A stretch of DNA of 40,231 nt, from NCBI GenBank assembly GCA_964413935.1, contig CAYPTY010000022.1, positions 1 to 40,231 of the forward strand. Reading direction: 5' to 3'. How positions within the stretch are numbered: the first letter of the stretch is position 1; the number at the start of each line of letters is the position of its first letter. Shown in pieces: positions 1 through 8,596 of this stretch. The stretch comes from CAYPTY01 sp964413935. Its GTDB lineage: Bacteria > Bacteroidota > Rhodothermia > Balneolales > Balneolaceae. The notes under the pieces are model-generated. The model was not told the DNA's origin. It saw nothing but the letters and a program-made list of their open reading frames with translations, and did not search any database. The translations under genes and the position numbers were made by a program.

Positions 1-7
1 AAGCATT

Positions 8-838
8 TCATAAACCTAAGCTGTCTAAGGGCTTAGGAATTGCCTGCTTGGTAGCTTGACTTACATGAGTATATAACTCCGTTGTTCTCGAGCTCGAATG
101 CCCAAGCAATTCCTGTATCAGCCGCAAATCGGTTCCATTCTCCAACAAATGAGTTGCGTAAGAATGCCTCAGAGTATGAACAGTCACCTGCTTCTGAATT
201 GCGCTCTTCTCTACGCTTTTCTTTAAAACTTTTCTGACACTGGATGCACTATATGGATATCCATTCTTCCCTTCAAATAAATAGTTCTTAGGCCTATGCA
301 TTCTATAGTAACTTCTTAAGCTTTCGAGGCATGTTCGTGATAAAGGAACATCACGGTCTTTAGCTCCTTTTGATTGACGTATATGTATCACCATACGGCC
401 AGAATCAATGTCTTCAATTTTAAGATGTAAGCATTCACTGATTCTTAAACCACCTGAATAGATGACATAGAAAATACAACGATGTTTCAGGTTCCTTATG
501 TTTCCTAATATTGCTTTTACCTCTACTGATGAGAGTACATCAGGAAGGTGCTTTTCTCTTTTTGGACGCAAATGAATATGAAGTCCAATTTCCTTATCAA
601 ACTCATTTCTGAAATACAACTTAAGTGCACTTACAGCAATGTTCTGTGCAGACCGCGATCTCTTTAAAACAGTAAATTCGTCAAACAAATATTGCTGTAT
701 GAGATGATCTTGAACATCGGAAGGCTGCCAACTCTTCCTTGAGCAATATCGAATAAACTTCAAGATCTCAGTTCTGTATGCTTGAATTGTGCTACTTGCA
801 TACCTTCGGTTCTTCATAAACAGAAGCGTGGACTTCAT
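8..838 (-). CDS. Xer-like tyrosine recombinase/integrase
   Basis: Site-specific tyrosine recombinase of 276 aa that should cut and rejoin DNA through a 3'-phosphotyrosine. An N-terminal SAM-like core-binding domain covers about residues 1-85 and the catalytic domain about 100-265. The catalytic set is visible: R132 (GGLRISE), K157 (SKGAKDR), H221 and R224 (HTLRHSYATHL), H247 (LLGHSS) and nucleophile Y256 (TTELYTHVS). Length and motifs fit stand-alone Xer/integron-type enzymes in Bacteroidota better than large phage integrases. The stop codon is 8 bases from the window edge, so the left context is unknown. No attachment site or cargo gene is recognisable beside it. It is divergent from the symporter across a 178-bp AT-rich gap with no obvious structure. 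It could be a chromosomal XerC/D, a small integrative-element integrase or an inversion recombinase; the sequence does not decide. Confidence 0.9.
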   Translation of the reverse strand: MKSTLLFMKNRRYASSTIQAYRTEILKFIRYCSRKSWQPSDVQDHLIQQYLFDEFTVLKRSRSAQNIAVSALKLYFRNEFDKEIGLHIHLRPKREKHLPDVLSSVEVKAILGNIRNLKHRCIFYVIYSGGLRISECLHLKIEDIDSGRMVIHIRQSKGAKDRDVPLSRTCLESLRSYYRMHRPKNYLFEGKNGYPYSASSVRKVLKKSVEKSAIQKQVTVHTLRHSYATHLLENGTDLRLIQELLGHSSSRTTELYTHVSQATKQAIPKPLDSLGL

Positions 839-1016
839 AGGCTGCAGTTATTGTTCCCAATTTAGTGAGTTCACTGAAATTAGTTAAACATGAACTTGTT
901 TATGTATTTCTGGAAAAATTGGATATAAGAAACACAATAAATTATTGATGACTTTGAGCATAGAGATCCTTTGATGACTTAAGTATTTATACTCCCGAAA
1001 TCCTTATACTCACCCC

Positions 1017-2717
1017 ATGTTTCAGACCATCGATATCCTCGTTATTGCAGCCTATGTGATCCTCCTCATTGGGGTAGCCTGGCTGGCTAAGGCGCGGGGT
1101 CAAAACTCCATCTCCGACTTCTTTGCCGGAGGTGAAAACCTGCCCTGGTGGCTGGTGGGTATTTCCATGGTGGCCACCACCTTTGCCGCGGATACCCCCC
1201 TCGCCATCACCGGAATTGTGGCTTCTGAAGGCATTGCCGGTAACTGGTTCTGGTGGAACTGGATGCTCTCCGGCCTCATCACCGTTTTCATCTACGCCCG
1301 CCTCTGGAAACGGGCCGGCGTACTCACCGATGTGGAATTCATTGAACTGCGCTACGGCGGGGCACCTGCTAAATTCCTGAGGGGCTTCCGGGCCCTGTAT
1401 TTTGCCTTTCCCTTCAATTGCCTCATCATGGGTTGGGTAACCGTGGGCATGGCCAAGGTGCTCACCGTGCTCACCGGCGCCGAGCAGTGGGTGGTGATCA
1501 CCATCCTCTATTCCGCCATCGCCCTGTACATTGCCGTATCCGGACTCTGGGGCGTGGTGGTTACCGACTTTGTGCAGTTTTTTATCGCCATGGCCGGCGC
1601 CATCGCCCTGGCCTGGTTCTCGGTGGATTATGTAGGCGGACTGAATTCCCTGAAAAGTCAGCTGGGGGATGTGGTGGATTTTGACGTGCTTAGTTTCAAT
1701 CCCGTCACCAATCCTGAAATCGCCCTGACCACTGCCCTGGTCTGGCTGGGGATGTCGTGGTGGGCAGCCTGGTATCCCGGAGCGGAGCCCGGAGGCGGCG
1801 GATACATCGCCCAGCGGATGTTTTCCGCCAAGGATGAGAAAAACGCCGTTGCCGGAACCCTGCTGTTCAACATCGCCATGTATGCCATCCGTCCCTGGCC
1901 CTGGATCATCGTGGCCCTGGTTTCGATGGTGGTGTTTCCGGAAATCGCGGATAAGGAAAGCGGCTATCCGCTGATGATGAAAGAGGTACTGCCGCCCGGC
2001 TGGTATGGACTGATGCTGGTGGCTTTTCTGGCCGCATTTGTCTCCACCATCTCTACCCAGCTGAACTGGGGTTCCAGCTATGTGGTGAACGACTTCTACA
2101 AGCGTTTTGTGCGTAAGCCCGAAACCTTTGAGGATGCGACCCGGGCAGGCCGGCATTATGTGAGTGTGGGAAGGATTTCAACCATCCTGATGGCCGGAAT
2201 GGGCATCCTGGTTTCCTATTATTTTGATTCCGTTAAAGGGGGATGGGAGTTTATTCTCTCGCTGAGTGCGGGTATTGGCGGAGTGCTTCTGCTGCGCTGG
2301 TTCTGGAGCCGGATCAACGCGTGGTCGGAGATCACAGCGATGGTGGCAGCAGCTATCGGGGCGGTGGCCTGCAAAGCCTGGGACTTCGATTTCGCCATGA
2401 GTATGATTGTGACCACGGCTTTTTCCACTAATGCCTGGCTGATTGTGACCTTCCTAACCCCCAAAGAAAGCGAAGAAACGCTGAGGGTATTCTACGACCG
2501 GGTAAAACCCCTGGGTAAAAGCTGGAACGATGTGCAGGTGGGCCGACCCGCGAAAGAATCTCTGTGGCCGGCCATTCTGAATATCCTGTTGGGCTTCGCG
2601 GCCATCCTCGCATTTCTGGTAGGCGTAGGGGAAATCCTTTTTGACAAGTGGATTGCCGGCATCGCTCTCATCCTCTTCAGCATTAACATCACCTGGTTTC
2701 TGGTCCGGAGGATTTGA
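1017..2717 (+). CDS. Sodium:solute symporter (SSS family)
   Basis: Integral membrane protein of 566 aa, predicted to move a solute inward with Na+ at the cytoplasmic membrane. It opens with a hydrophobic helix (DILVIAAYVILLIGVAWLA) followed by the SSS signature stretch SISDFFAGGENLPWWLVGISMVA, where the G-G...PWW..G.S pattern is typical of the PutP/SLC5-like fold. About 13-14 hydrophobic segments follow to the C-terminus. The substrate cannot be read from sequence. It is a single gene, ending in the repeat-filled region 2718-3431. Codon use is visibly more GC-rich than in the recombinase gene to its left, which suggests the recombinase is the foreign partner (inference). Confidence 0.9.
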   Translation: MFQTIDILVIAAYVILLIGVAWLAKARGQNSISDFFAGGENLPWWLVGISMVATTFAADTPLAITGIVASEGIAGNWFWWNWMLSGLITVFIYARLWKRAGVLTDVEFIELRYGGAPAKFLRGFRALYFAFPFNCLIMGWVTVGMAKVLTVLTGAEQWVVITILYSAIALYIAVSGLWGVVVTDFVQFFIAMAGAIALAWFSVDYVGGLNSLKSQLGDVVDFDVLSFNPVTNPEIALTTALVWLGMSWWAAWYPGAEPGGGGYIAQRMFSAKDEKNAVAGTLLFNIAMYAIRPWPWIIVALVSMVVFPEIADKESGYPLMMKEVLPPGWYGLMLVAFLAAFVSTISTQLNWGSSYVVNDFYKRFVRKPETFEDATRAGRHYVSVGRISTILMAGMGILVSYYFDSVKGGWEFILSLSAGIGGVLLLRWFWSRINAWSEITAMVAAAIGAVACKAWDFDFAMSMIVTTAFSTNAWLIVTFLTPKESEETLRVFYDRVKPLGKSWNDVQVGRPAKESLWPAILNILLGFAAILAFLVGVGEILFDKWIAGIALILFSINITWFLVRRI

Positions 2718-2842
2718 GCGTTAGTTATTAGAGAATTGGTTATTAATTAATGGGGAATTGGATAATTCGAACATTCGAACATTCGAACATTCGAAAATTC
2801 GGACATTCGTCATTCGGACATTCGTCATTCGAAAATTCTAAA

Positions 2843-3074
2843 ATTCGGACATTCTGCCGCAGGCACGCGATTCAGCGACCCAGATAGCCTGAAAAGCTTC
2901 AGATTCCACTGGCGTGGAATGACAGAAAAGGGGAGGAAAAAAGGGGCCATCCGCGAAATCTTAAAATCCACCTAATCTGCGATTCAGCAACCTGGATAGC
3001 TTAAAAAGCTTAAGTTTTAGAGATTTAGAGAATTAGAATTTAGAACATTCGTCATTCGAACATTCGAACATTCG
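2843..3074. repeat. 232-bp direct repeat, copy 1
   Basis: It is identical, base for base on reading, to 3085-3316 (offset 242). The unit holds several perfect inverted repeats: TGCCGCAGGCA at 2855-2865, CTGAAAAGCTTCAG at 2889-2902, ATTCCACTGGCGTGGAAT at 2903-2920 and CTTAAAAAGCTTAAG at 3000-3014. Its two halves are related: the segment starting GCGATTCAGCGACCCAGATA near 2868 resembles the one starting GCGATTCAGCAACCTGGATA near 2979, and each ends in an AAGCTT hairpin. There is no coding potential. Confidence 0.92.
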
Positions 3075-3084
3075 GACATTCGTC

Positions 3085-3316
3085 ATTCGGACATTCTGCC
3101 GCAGGCACGCGATTCAGCGACCCAGATAGCCTGAAAAGCTTCAGATTCCACTGGCGTGGAATGACAGAAAAGGGGAGGAAAAAAGGGGCCATCCGCGAAA
3201 TCTTAAAATCCACCTAATCTGCGATTCAGCAACCTGGATAGCTTAAAAAGCTTAAGTTTTAGAGATTTAGAGAATTAGAATTTAGAACATTCGTCATTCG
3301 AACATTCGAACATTCG
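3085..3316. repeat. 232-bp direct repeat, copy 2
   Basis: Perfect copy of 2843-3074, including the hairpins (TGCCGCAGGCA at 3097-3107, ATTCCACTGGCGTGGAAT at 3145-3162). Both ends lie within ATTCG octamer arrays, so the duplication probably arose by recombination or slippage between arrays (inference). Confidence 0.92.
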
Positions 3317-3431
3317 AACATTCGAACATTCGAACATTCGGACATTCGTCATTCGAACATTCGAAAATTCGGACATTCGAAAATTCGGACATTCGAAAAT
3401 TCGGACATTCGTCATTCGGTCATTCGGTCAT

Positions 3432-3776
3432 TCACCTGAAAAGACTCATCAGATGATTGAAATTCTTCTCATCCAGGATGCCGGCCAGCAGTGAAAAGGT
3501 CCAGATGAAGATCTGATCAAAGGGTGACAGTGCTCTTACAAAGGGAAGAAAAACACCTAATGCAAACACAATAGCCTGAAGAATGATGAATACATATCCG
3601 AAGCGGATCAGGAATACAAACCAGGGATTCTTATCCCGGAATTTCATATCCGTATAACGCTGCTCATCCTCTTCCATCCGGGTCCAGTGACGGATATTCT
3701 GCTCCATCTCCTTGCGGGCCAATTCCTTCTTCCGGATTTCTATCAGCTCTTCTCTCGTGATCTTTTGTTTGGCCAT
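3432..3776 (-). CDS. Small membrane protein, unknown function
   Basis: Protein of 114 aa that I do not recognise. Residues 1-50 are highly charged and probably helical, rich in K/E/R. Two hydrophobic segments follow (about 53-78, WFVFLIRFGYVFIILQAIVF, and about 88-102, IFIWTFSLLAGIL), giving a two-helix hairpin with a long cytoplasmic head. The ATG start is the first in frame and sits 80 bp from the divergent glycosyltransferase. The ATTCG repeat array abuts the stop codon, so any transcript would carry the repeats in its 3' UTR. Reality rests on the clean start, plausible composition and membrane hairpin. Confidence 0.75.
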   Translation of the reverse strand: MAKQKITREELIEIRKKELARKEMEQNIRHWTRMEEDEQRYTDMKFRDKNPWFVFLIRFGYVFIILQAIVFALGVFLPFVRALSPFDQIFIWTFSLLAGILDEKNFNHLMSLFR

Positions 3777-3856
3777 AGGTTGAAATTCATTTTAAAATAA
3801 GAGGGGAATCACGCATCTTCCCTGAATAAGCTAAGGCATACAAAGACCAAATTCGA

Positions 3857-5149
3857 GTGTCCGGCAAAAACGAGATCAGCATCATCATCCCAACCACCGG
3901 CGACGGCAAACCCCTGCTGGAGCAATGCCTGGCTTCCCTGTACACCCACTGCGCCGATCTGCATCCGGAACTCATCCTCATCGACAACGCCTCCATCGAT
4001 GATACTCCTGAATACCTGCAACAGCTTGAAGAGGATCGTTTTCTGGACTGCATTGTAATCCGGAACAAACAGAATCTGGGATTTGCCACGGCTATCAAAC
4101 AGGGACTGGAACAGAGCAGCGGTGAATTTATCGCGGTGATGCACAACGATGTGCAGCTTCAGTCGGATGCCCTGGGTGCCCTAAAAGATGCCCTGCATCT
4201 GCATCCGGAATTTGGTCTGGTGGGAGCGTCGGCAGATCAGTGTTTTAATGAAGAGCAGGTCTGGAGGGAAAAGCCGGAACCCGGCCTGCATGAGTGTGCC
4301 TTCGTGGATAGCTTCCTGATGATGTTCCGCAAAGATTCCGGCTTCCAGCCCGATTCGGAATACGAAATGGCATACTTCGAGGATCGGGACCTGTCCATGC
4401 AGTGCAGGGCGGAAGGACTGAAAACGGGTTTTATGCCGGCCGTTCGGGTAAAACACGAGTACGCGGTTACCTGCAGGGTGCTGGCCCTAGATCCCGAAAG
4501 CGATGTATTCTGGAATAATGCCTCCCGCTTCGATAAAAAATGGCGCAGGCAGGCCCTCATCACCGAACAGCTCACTTCCCTTCCTTTTGCCACCCAGCTG
4601 ATCCGCATCGAGGAGCGCATCAATCCGCGCTATCCCCAACTGGAGTATGTAGATTATCTGCGCGATATCTTTACCAAAGAGGAACTGACCCGGCTTTTTG
4701 CCGCTGAACTCAGCCCCGAGATGCTGGCCATCATCACCAGGCTGATGATGATCCTGGACGACCGGCCGCTGTTACGCCGCTTCGAGGATAAACTGATTCA
4801 GCATTCCGTACCCATTTACCTGGCCCGTGAACTTGCCGAATATTATTTCAGCAAAAACATCTACTCCAGGGCGGCACTGTATGTGGATTCGGTACCTGAG
4901 GCATACCGTACACTGCCTTTCCGTATCGTACAAACCCAGCTGATGGTGGAAAACCGGAATCTGGAGGGTGCGGTTGAACAGCTTCAGCAGCTGATCCGAC
5001 AATATCCCTATCATCCCGAATTGCTGCATCTGAGCGGTGAGCTTCACCGGCTCAGCGGAAATGAATCCGAAGCTCAGGATTTCTTCCGGCTGGCAGAAAT
5101 GGTTTGTCCTACCCGCTATAACAGCGACGACTCAGTCTTCGAGATATGA
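3857..5149 (+). CDS. GT2 family glycosyltransferase with C-terminal helical repeats
   Basis: Protein of 430 aa. The N-terminal GT-A fold (about 1-210) carries the family 2 opening ISIIIPTTGDGKPLLEQCLASL, the LILIDNASIDDTPEYL nucleotide-binding stretch, NLGFATAIKQGL, and AVMHNDVQL in place of the DxD metal motif. The acceptor-side acid pair lies in YFEDRDLSMQCRAEG. Residues about 300-425 look like TPR-type helices (AYRTLPFRIVQTQLMVENR, LLHLSGELHRLSGNESEAQDF). It should transfer a sugar from an NDP-sugar to a cell-surface or protein acceptor; the acceptor is unknown. GTG is the only credible start, because an in-frame stop at 3827 leaves no upstream ATG. The 3' end overlaps the convergent SirB1-like gene by 18 bp. 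Confidence 0.88.
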   Translation: MSGKNEISIIIPTTGDGKPLLEQCLASLYTHCADLHPELILIDNASIDDTPEYLQQLEEDRFLDCIVIRNKQNLGFATAIKQGLEQSSGEFIAVMHNDVQLQSDALGALKDALHLHPEFGLVGASADQCFNEEQVWREKPEPGLHECAFVDSFLMMFRKDSGFQPDSEYEMAYFEDRDLSMQCRAEGLKTGFMPAVRVKHEYAVTCRVLALDPESDVFWNNASRFDKKWRRQALITEQLTSLPFATQLIRIEERINPRYPQLEYVDYLRDIFTKEELTRLFAAELSPEMLAIITRLMMILDDRPLLRRFEDKLIQHSVPIYLARELAEYYFSKNIYSRAALYVDSVPEAYRTLPFRIVQTQLMVENRNLEGAVEQLQQLIRQYPYHPELLHLSGELHRLSGNESEAQDFFRLAEMVCPTRYNSDDSVFEI

Positions 5150-5989
5150 TTCCACAATGTTGAGCAGCTGGTTCACATCTTCTACCCGATCGGGCTGCTC
5201 CATGCGCTCATAGGAATGAATCAGATTACGGATCACGCGCACCAGAATATCCAGTTCGGGGGCAATCTGGAAGTGTTCCGGCTTGGGTTCGATGCCGTTT
5301 TTCTTGAGGAAGAAATAACACTGGTCGTAAGTCACGCTGGCCCCATCGTCAAAGGGATCGATGAGCACTTCTTCCTTTTCACCCACAAAATTCAGCATGA
5401 AGTGGATGGGCATGTTTACCCCGAAGAAAGGAAGATCCAGCCGGCGGGCCAGAAAAATGACTACCAGGCTGAGGGAAATTGGTAATCCTTTTCGGTTGTC
5501 GATTACCGTATTCAGAAAACAGTTGTCGGGATGGTGATAATCCTTGTCATCCCCGCTGAAATTGAGATCTTCGAATACAAACTTGAGCAGTGCTTTCATC
5601 TTGCGGCGCTCATCCAGCTTGTAGCGGATCTGCGGAGTCAGAATCTTGGCAAAATGATTCAGCTTGTTCTGATAGGCTTTAATGCTGAGGGTGGGCGTTC
5701 CGAAACGGGCCAGAGTCAGAATGGCCACCTCAAGCTGCTCCCGGGTGTTGATGCCCCGGTCCAGCAGATCCATCAGGTCTGCCTGCAGATGGCGGAAGGT
5801 GATGTCATGCAGGATGTCATTGGCATGCTGCTTTTGGGTTTCATTCTTGGTTTCGGTGCGGAAGCTGTCGAGTAGCGGTACCACCTGCTCACCCAGTTCC
5901 TCAAAGCGTGTTTTTACGCTCTTTTTTACGAAGGGATCGGGATCATCCAGCAGATACAGCAGCGACTCAATTTCAGATCTTGATGCCAT
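5132..5989 (-). CDS. SirB1/transglutaminase-like family protein
   Basis: Protein of 285 aa matching the SirB1 N-terminal/transglutaminase-like family. The recognisable core is about residues 140-225: HHPDNCFLNTVIDNRKGLPI, then SLSLVVIFLARRLDLPFFGVNMPIHFML and the acidic stretch EEVLIDPFDDGA. In the transglutaminase fold the NCFLN cysteine (about C159) and the PIHF histidine are in the expected order for a catalytic pair, although activity is unproven in this family. The first 100 residues are helical and resemble HEAT-like repeats (DDPDPFVKKSVKTRFEELGE). The biochemical role is not established. It converges on the glycosyltransferase and diverges from arcA over 124 bp. Confidence 0.85.
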   Translation of the reverse strand: MASRSEIESLLYLLDDPDPFVKKSVKTRFEELGEQVVPLLDSFRTETKNETQKQHANDILHDITFRHLQADLMDLLDRGINTREQLEVAILTLARFGTPTLSIKAYQNKLNHFAKILTPQIRYKLDERRKMKALLKFVFEDLNFSGDDKDYHHPDNCFLNTVIDNRKGLPISLSLVVIFLARRLDLPFFGVNMPIHFMLNFVGEKEEVLIDPFDDGASVTYDQCYFFLKKNGIEPKPEHFQIAPELDILVRVIRNLIHSYERMEQPDRVEDVNQLLNIVESYLED

Positions 5990-6053
5990 TAAATTTCGAT
6001 TCTTTCTAAAGCTATGGGGCTGTTATTATAGTGATCACCTACTACAAATCCAT

Positions 6054-6085
6054 GTTAAACTTGGTTCCTTGAACTTGTATATTTG
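6054..6085 (+). promoter_or_regulatory. Candidate arcA promoter (TAnnTTTG -7 element)
   Basis: TATATTTG at 6078-6085 is an exact match to the Bacteroidota -7 consensus TAnnTTTG and lies 28 bp before the arcA ATG. The -33 region, at about 6054-6058 (GTTAA), is only a weak match to TTTG. It gives a short leader of about 20 nt. Confidence 0.5.
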
Positions 6086-6113
6086 ACAGTTCAAGCCCCC
6101 AAATCAGAAATCC

Positions 6114-7334
6114 ATGAAGATCAGAGTCTCCTCAGAAACCGGAAAGTTAAAAGGCGTGATTGTCCACACGCCTGGACACGAAGTGTCGCTGGTAAATCCC
6201 GAACTCAAGGATGAGCTTCTGTTTGATGATATCATTTTTGAGGATGACGCCCGTAAAGAGCATCTGGCCATGCTGGATATTTTTCACACGGCCATGCGGG
6301 GAGAAGGCAAGGTTTTAGAAATCACCGACCTGTTTCTGGACACGTTAAAATCACCCGATGCCCGGGCTTATTTCATTGAAATGCTGGTGAAGAGTTTTCC
6401 GGAGTACAACGTTTCTACCGTGGAACAGGATCTGCTGAAGCTGGAGTACGATGAGTTGCTGAAACTGGCCATTCTGGGGAAGGTGGACAGCATCGAGCAT
6501 TTCAACATGCTGCCATCGCCAAATCTGCTCTTTACCCGCGATCTGGCCGCCGTGGTGAACGATGCCATCCTCATTTCGAGGGCAGCTAAGAAAGTGCGGG
6601 TGCGGGAATCCCTGATGATCGAGACCATGGTCCACTTTCATCCTTTGTTTGAAAAGGTGAAAAATCACGCCATCCGCATCCCTGAAAATCAGTCCATCGA
6701 AGGCGGGGATGTACTGGTGGAATCCAAAGACGTAGTCCTGATCGGGATGAGCGAGCGCACCTCCTTCAGCGGACTCATGAATGCAGCATCGGCTTTACTC
6801 GACGGTAACACGAAACACATCATCGCCGTCGACATCCCCAAGCAAAGAGCCTCCATGCACCTGGATACCATCTTCACTTTTGCCAGCAAGGAAGAATGTG
6901 TGGCTTTCCCTCCGGCCATCATGGAACAAAATGACAACGTAGTTGTTCTGACCCGTGACAATGGTAAGATCAACGCGGAATCCATGCCAAACCTTCAGTT
7001 CGCCCTTAATGACTACCTCGGAAGAAATTACACCTTCATCAAATGCGGCGGGGAGGACAGAACCACACAGTTTCGTGAGCAGTGGACCGACGGAGCCAAT
7101 ATTTTTGCATTGGCTCCCGGAATAATTGTGGGCTACGAGCGTAATACCAGAACCTTTAACACCCTCATCGATCACGGGTATGATTACCTGACTCAGTATG
7201 AGTTTGTGGAAGAGTACAAAAACAAGAACATCGAGGATGGTAAAAAACTGGCCATCAGCTTTGAAGGAAATGAGCTTTGCAGAGGACGAGGCGGTGCGCG
7301 CTGTATGACCATGCCTATTTCCAGAGAATTATGA
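6114..7334 (+). CDS. arcA: Arginine deiminase
   Basis: Enzyme of 406 aa, the usual length, that hydrolyses L-arginine to citrulline and ammonia. Family motifs are in order: the N-terminal KLKGVIVHTPGHE, NLLFTRD (about 137-143), EGGD (196-199), MHLDT (248-252), the substrate-binding YERN and the C-terminal GRGGARCMTMPISR carrying nucleophile C397. The catalytic core therefore looks intact. The neighbours are not ornithine carbamoyltransferase or carbamate kinase, so no complete arc fermentation operon is present here; the enzyme may serve acid tolerance or feed citrulline elsewhere (inference). A TATATTTG promoter element lies just upstream. The next gene, the M50 protease, is 42 bp downstream on the same strand. 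Confidence 0.95.
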   Translation: MKIRVSSETGKLKGVIVHTPGHEVSLVNPELKDELLFDDIIFEDDARKEHLAMLDIFHTAMRGEGKVLEITDLFLDTLKSPDARAYFIEMLVKSFPEYNVSTVEQDLLKLEYDELLKLAILGKVDSIEHFNMLPSPNLLFTRDLAAVVNDAILISRAAKKVRVRESLMIETMVHFHPLFEKVKNHAIRIPENQSIEGGDVLVESKDVVLIGMSERTSFSGLMNAASALLDGNTKHIIAVDIPKQRASMHLDTIFTFASKEECVAFPPAIMEQNDNVVVLTRDNGKINAESMPNLQFALNDYLGRNYTFIKCGGEDRTTQFREQWTDGANIFALAPGIIVGYERNTRTFNTLIDHGYDYLTQYEFVEEYKNKNIEDGKKLAISFEGNELCRGRGGARCMTMPISREL

Positions 7335-7376
7335 TCACAGTTAGCAAAAAGACCTACAGAGAAATAAAGGATTAGA

Positions 7377-8591
7377 TTGGAAGAACCGCGAAACGGTATT
7401 CATCAGGATTTTGAGCATTTTGCCCCAGTTTCTGAACCGGGACCGAAAAATAAAGTGACCCGAAAAGCAGCCATCCGGCACAGCATCCTTTTTGTGCTCA
7501 CCTTTGCCAGTGTAGCCTATACGGGTATTCTATATGTTGGCCTGGGCGGCGAAAATTCCACCATTGAGTCTGAACTGTGGAGGGGAGTTATTTTTGCTGC
7601 CATGCTGCTGAGTTTTCTGACGGTGCACGAATTTGGACATTATTTTGCAGCGGTTTATCATAAAGTGAAAGTGAGTCTGCCTTACTTCATTCCGCTGCCT
7701 CTGATTGCTATTGGCACGCTGGGAGCCATTATCCGCATCAAAGAGCGGATCACGAAAATGCATGTGCAGTTCGATATCGGCATTGCTGGTCCGCTGGCCG
7801 GATTTGTGGTTTCCCTCATTGTGCTCATTGTGGGTTTTGCGACGCTGCCGGGCCCTGAATTTATCTTTGAGTTCGGCGGACATGAAAGTACCAAAGCCTA
7901 TGTGGAGCAATATGGCGCCTGGCCGGATGAAATCCTGGATAAAAATGAAATTGGTGTGCTGGTGGTGGGCGATACCATCCTCTATAATTTTCTGGCGTCC
8001 TTTTTTGATAATGTGCCGCCCATGTGGGAGATGTATCACTTTCCACTTCTATTTGCAGGATGGCTCGGACTCTTTTTTACGGCTTTGAACCTGATGCCGG
8101 TGGGGCAGCTGGATGGCGGACATGTACTTTATTCACTCATTGGCTATGAGCGCCACAGAACCGTGGCCCGGGTGTTGTTTATCGCATTGACGGCCCTGGC
8201 CGGGTTGAGTGCCATTCCCCTGCTACATGAAGCACTGGCGGATATTGACAATGTTTATGCCACCGTTTCCTGGCTGATCTGGGCATCGGGCTTGCTCCTG
8301 ATCATGACCTCCGCCATGAAAAAAGATCAGCAGTGGACGGCCTTGGGCTGGACTGCATCACTGCTGATGTCGGCCGCTTACATTTATTTGATTGATCCTC
8401 AGCATGACTACAACGGCAATGCTATCTGGATTTTCTGGATCGTGCTGCTCACCTACCTCATCAAAATTGAACACCCTCCGGTACTTAAGGAAGAGCCCCT
8501 CAGTCCCGGAAGAAAAGTGCTGGGATGGATCAGTATGATTATCTTTATCCTTTGCATCAGCCCAAATCCAATATCAATCGTGACTCAGTAA
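7377..8591 (+). CDS. M50 family site-2-type intramembrane metalloprotease
   Basis: Polytopic membrane protein of 404 aa. The zinc-binding motif HEFGH is at residues 84-88 inside a hydrophobic segment, and the second ligand motif is NLMPVGQLDGGH at about 240-251, the signature of site-2 proteases. Additional hydrophobic helices fill the C-terminal 130 residues, making it longer than minimal RseP-type enzymes, and no PDZ domain is evident. It resembles the group with an N-terminal extension found in plants (EGY-like) and Bacteroidota. The start is TTG at 7377: an in-frame stop at 7365 and the absence of ATG until residue 76 make this the only reasonable choice. The substrate is unknown. The lipoprotein gene follows after 5 bp, implying one transcript. 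Confidence 0.9.
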   Translation: MEEPRNGIHQDFEHFAPVSEPGPKNKVTRKAAIRHSILFVLTFASVAYTGILYVGLGGENSTIESELWRGVIFAAMLLSFLTVHEFGHYFAAVYHKVKVSLPYFIPLPLIAIGTLGAIIRIKERITKMHVQFDIGIAGPLAGFVVSLIVLIVGFATLPGPEFIFEFGGHESTKAYVEQYGAWPDEILDKNEIGVLVVGDTILYNFLASFFDNVPPMWEMYHFPLLFAGWLGLFFTALNLMPVGQLDGGHVLYSLIGYERHRTVARVLFIALTALAGLSAIPLLHEALADIDNVYATVSWLIWASGLLLIMTSAMKKDQQWTALGWTASLLMSAAYIYLIDPQHDYNGNAIWIFWIVLLTYLIKIEHPPVLKEEPLSPGRKVLGWISMIIFILCISPNPISIVTQ

Positions 8592-8596
8592 ATCTT

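Larger units (their letters stand above)
2718..3431. repeat. Non-coding repeat region (ATTCG arrays plus duplicated hairpin unit)
   Basis: This 714-bp stretch has no gene. It contains three blocks of short units, mostly the octamers GAACATTC, GGACATTC and GAAAATTC mixed with the heptamer GTCATTC, at about 2764-2856, 3042-3096 and 3284-3433. Between and through these blocks run two identical copies of a 232-bp unit, listed separately. The last array runs into the stop codon of the minus-strand gene at 3432. The unit is short and has no constant spacers, so it is not a CRISPR array. An isolated GAACATTCGG also occurs near 22107, suggesting the motif is dispersed in this genome. Confidence 0.9.

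Noticed and set aside
987..2156. Long minus-strand open frame (389 codons) opposite the symporter
   Set aside because: Its composition (G/H/P-rich, no domain) is that of an antisense shadow of a GC-rich membrane protein gene; the plus-strand SSS symporter explains the stretch.
2764..3433. CRISPR array
   Set aside because: The repeats are 7-8 bp without unique spacers of constant length, and no cas genes are present.
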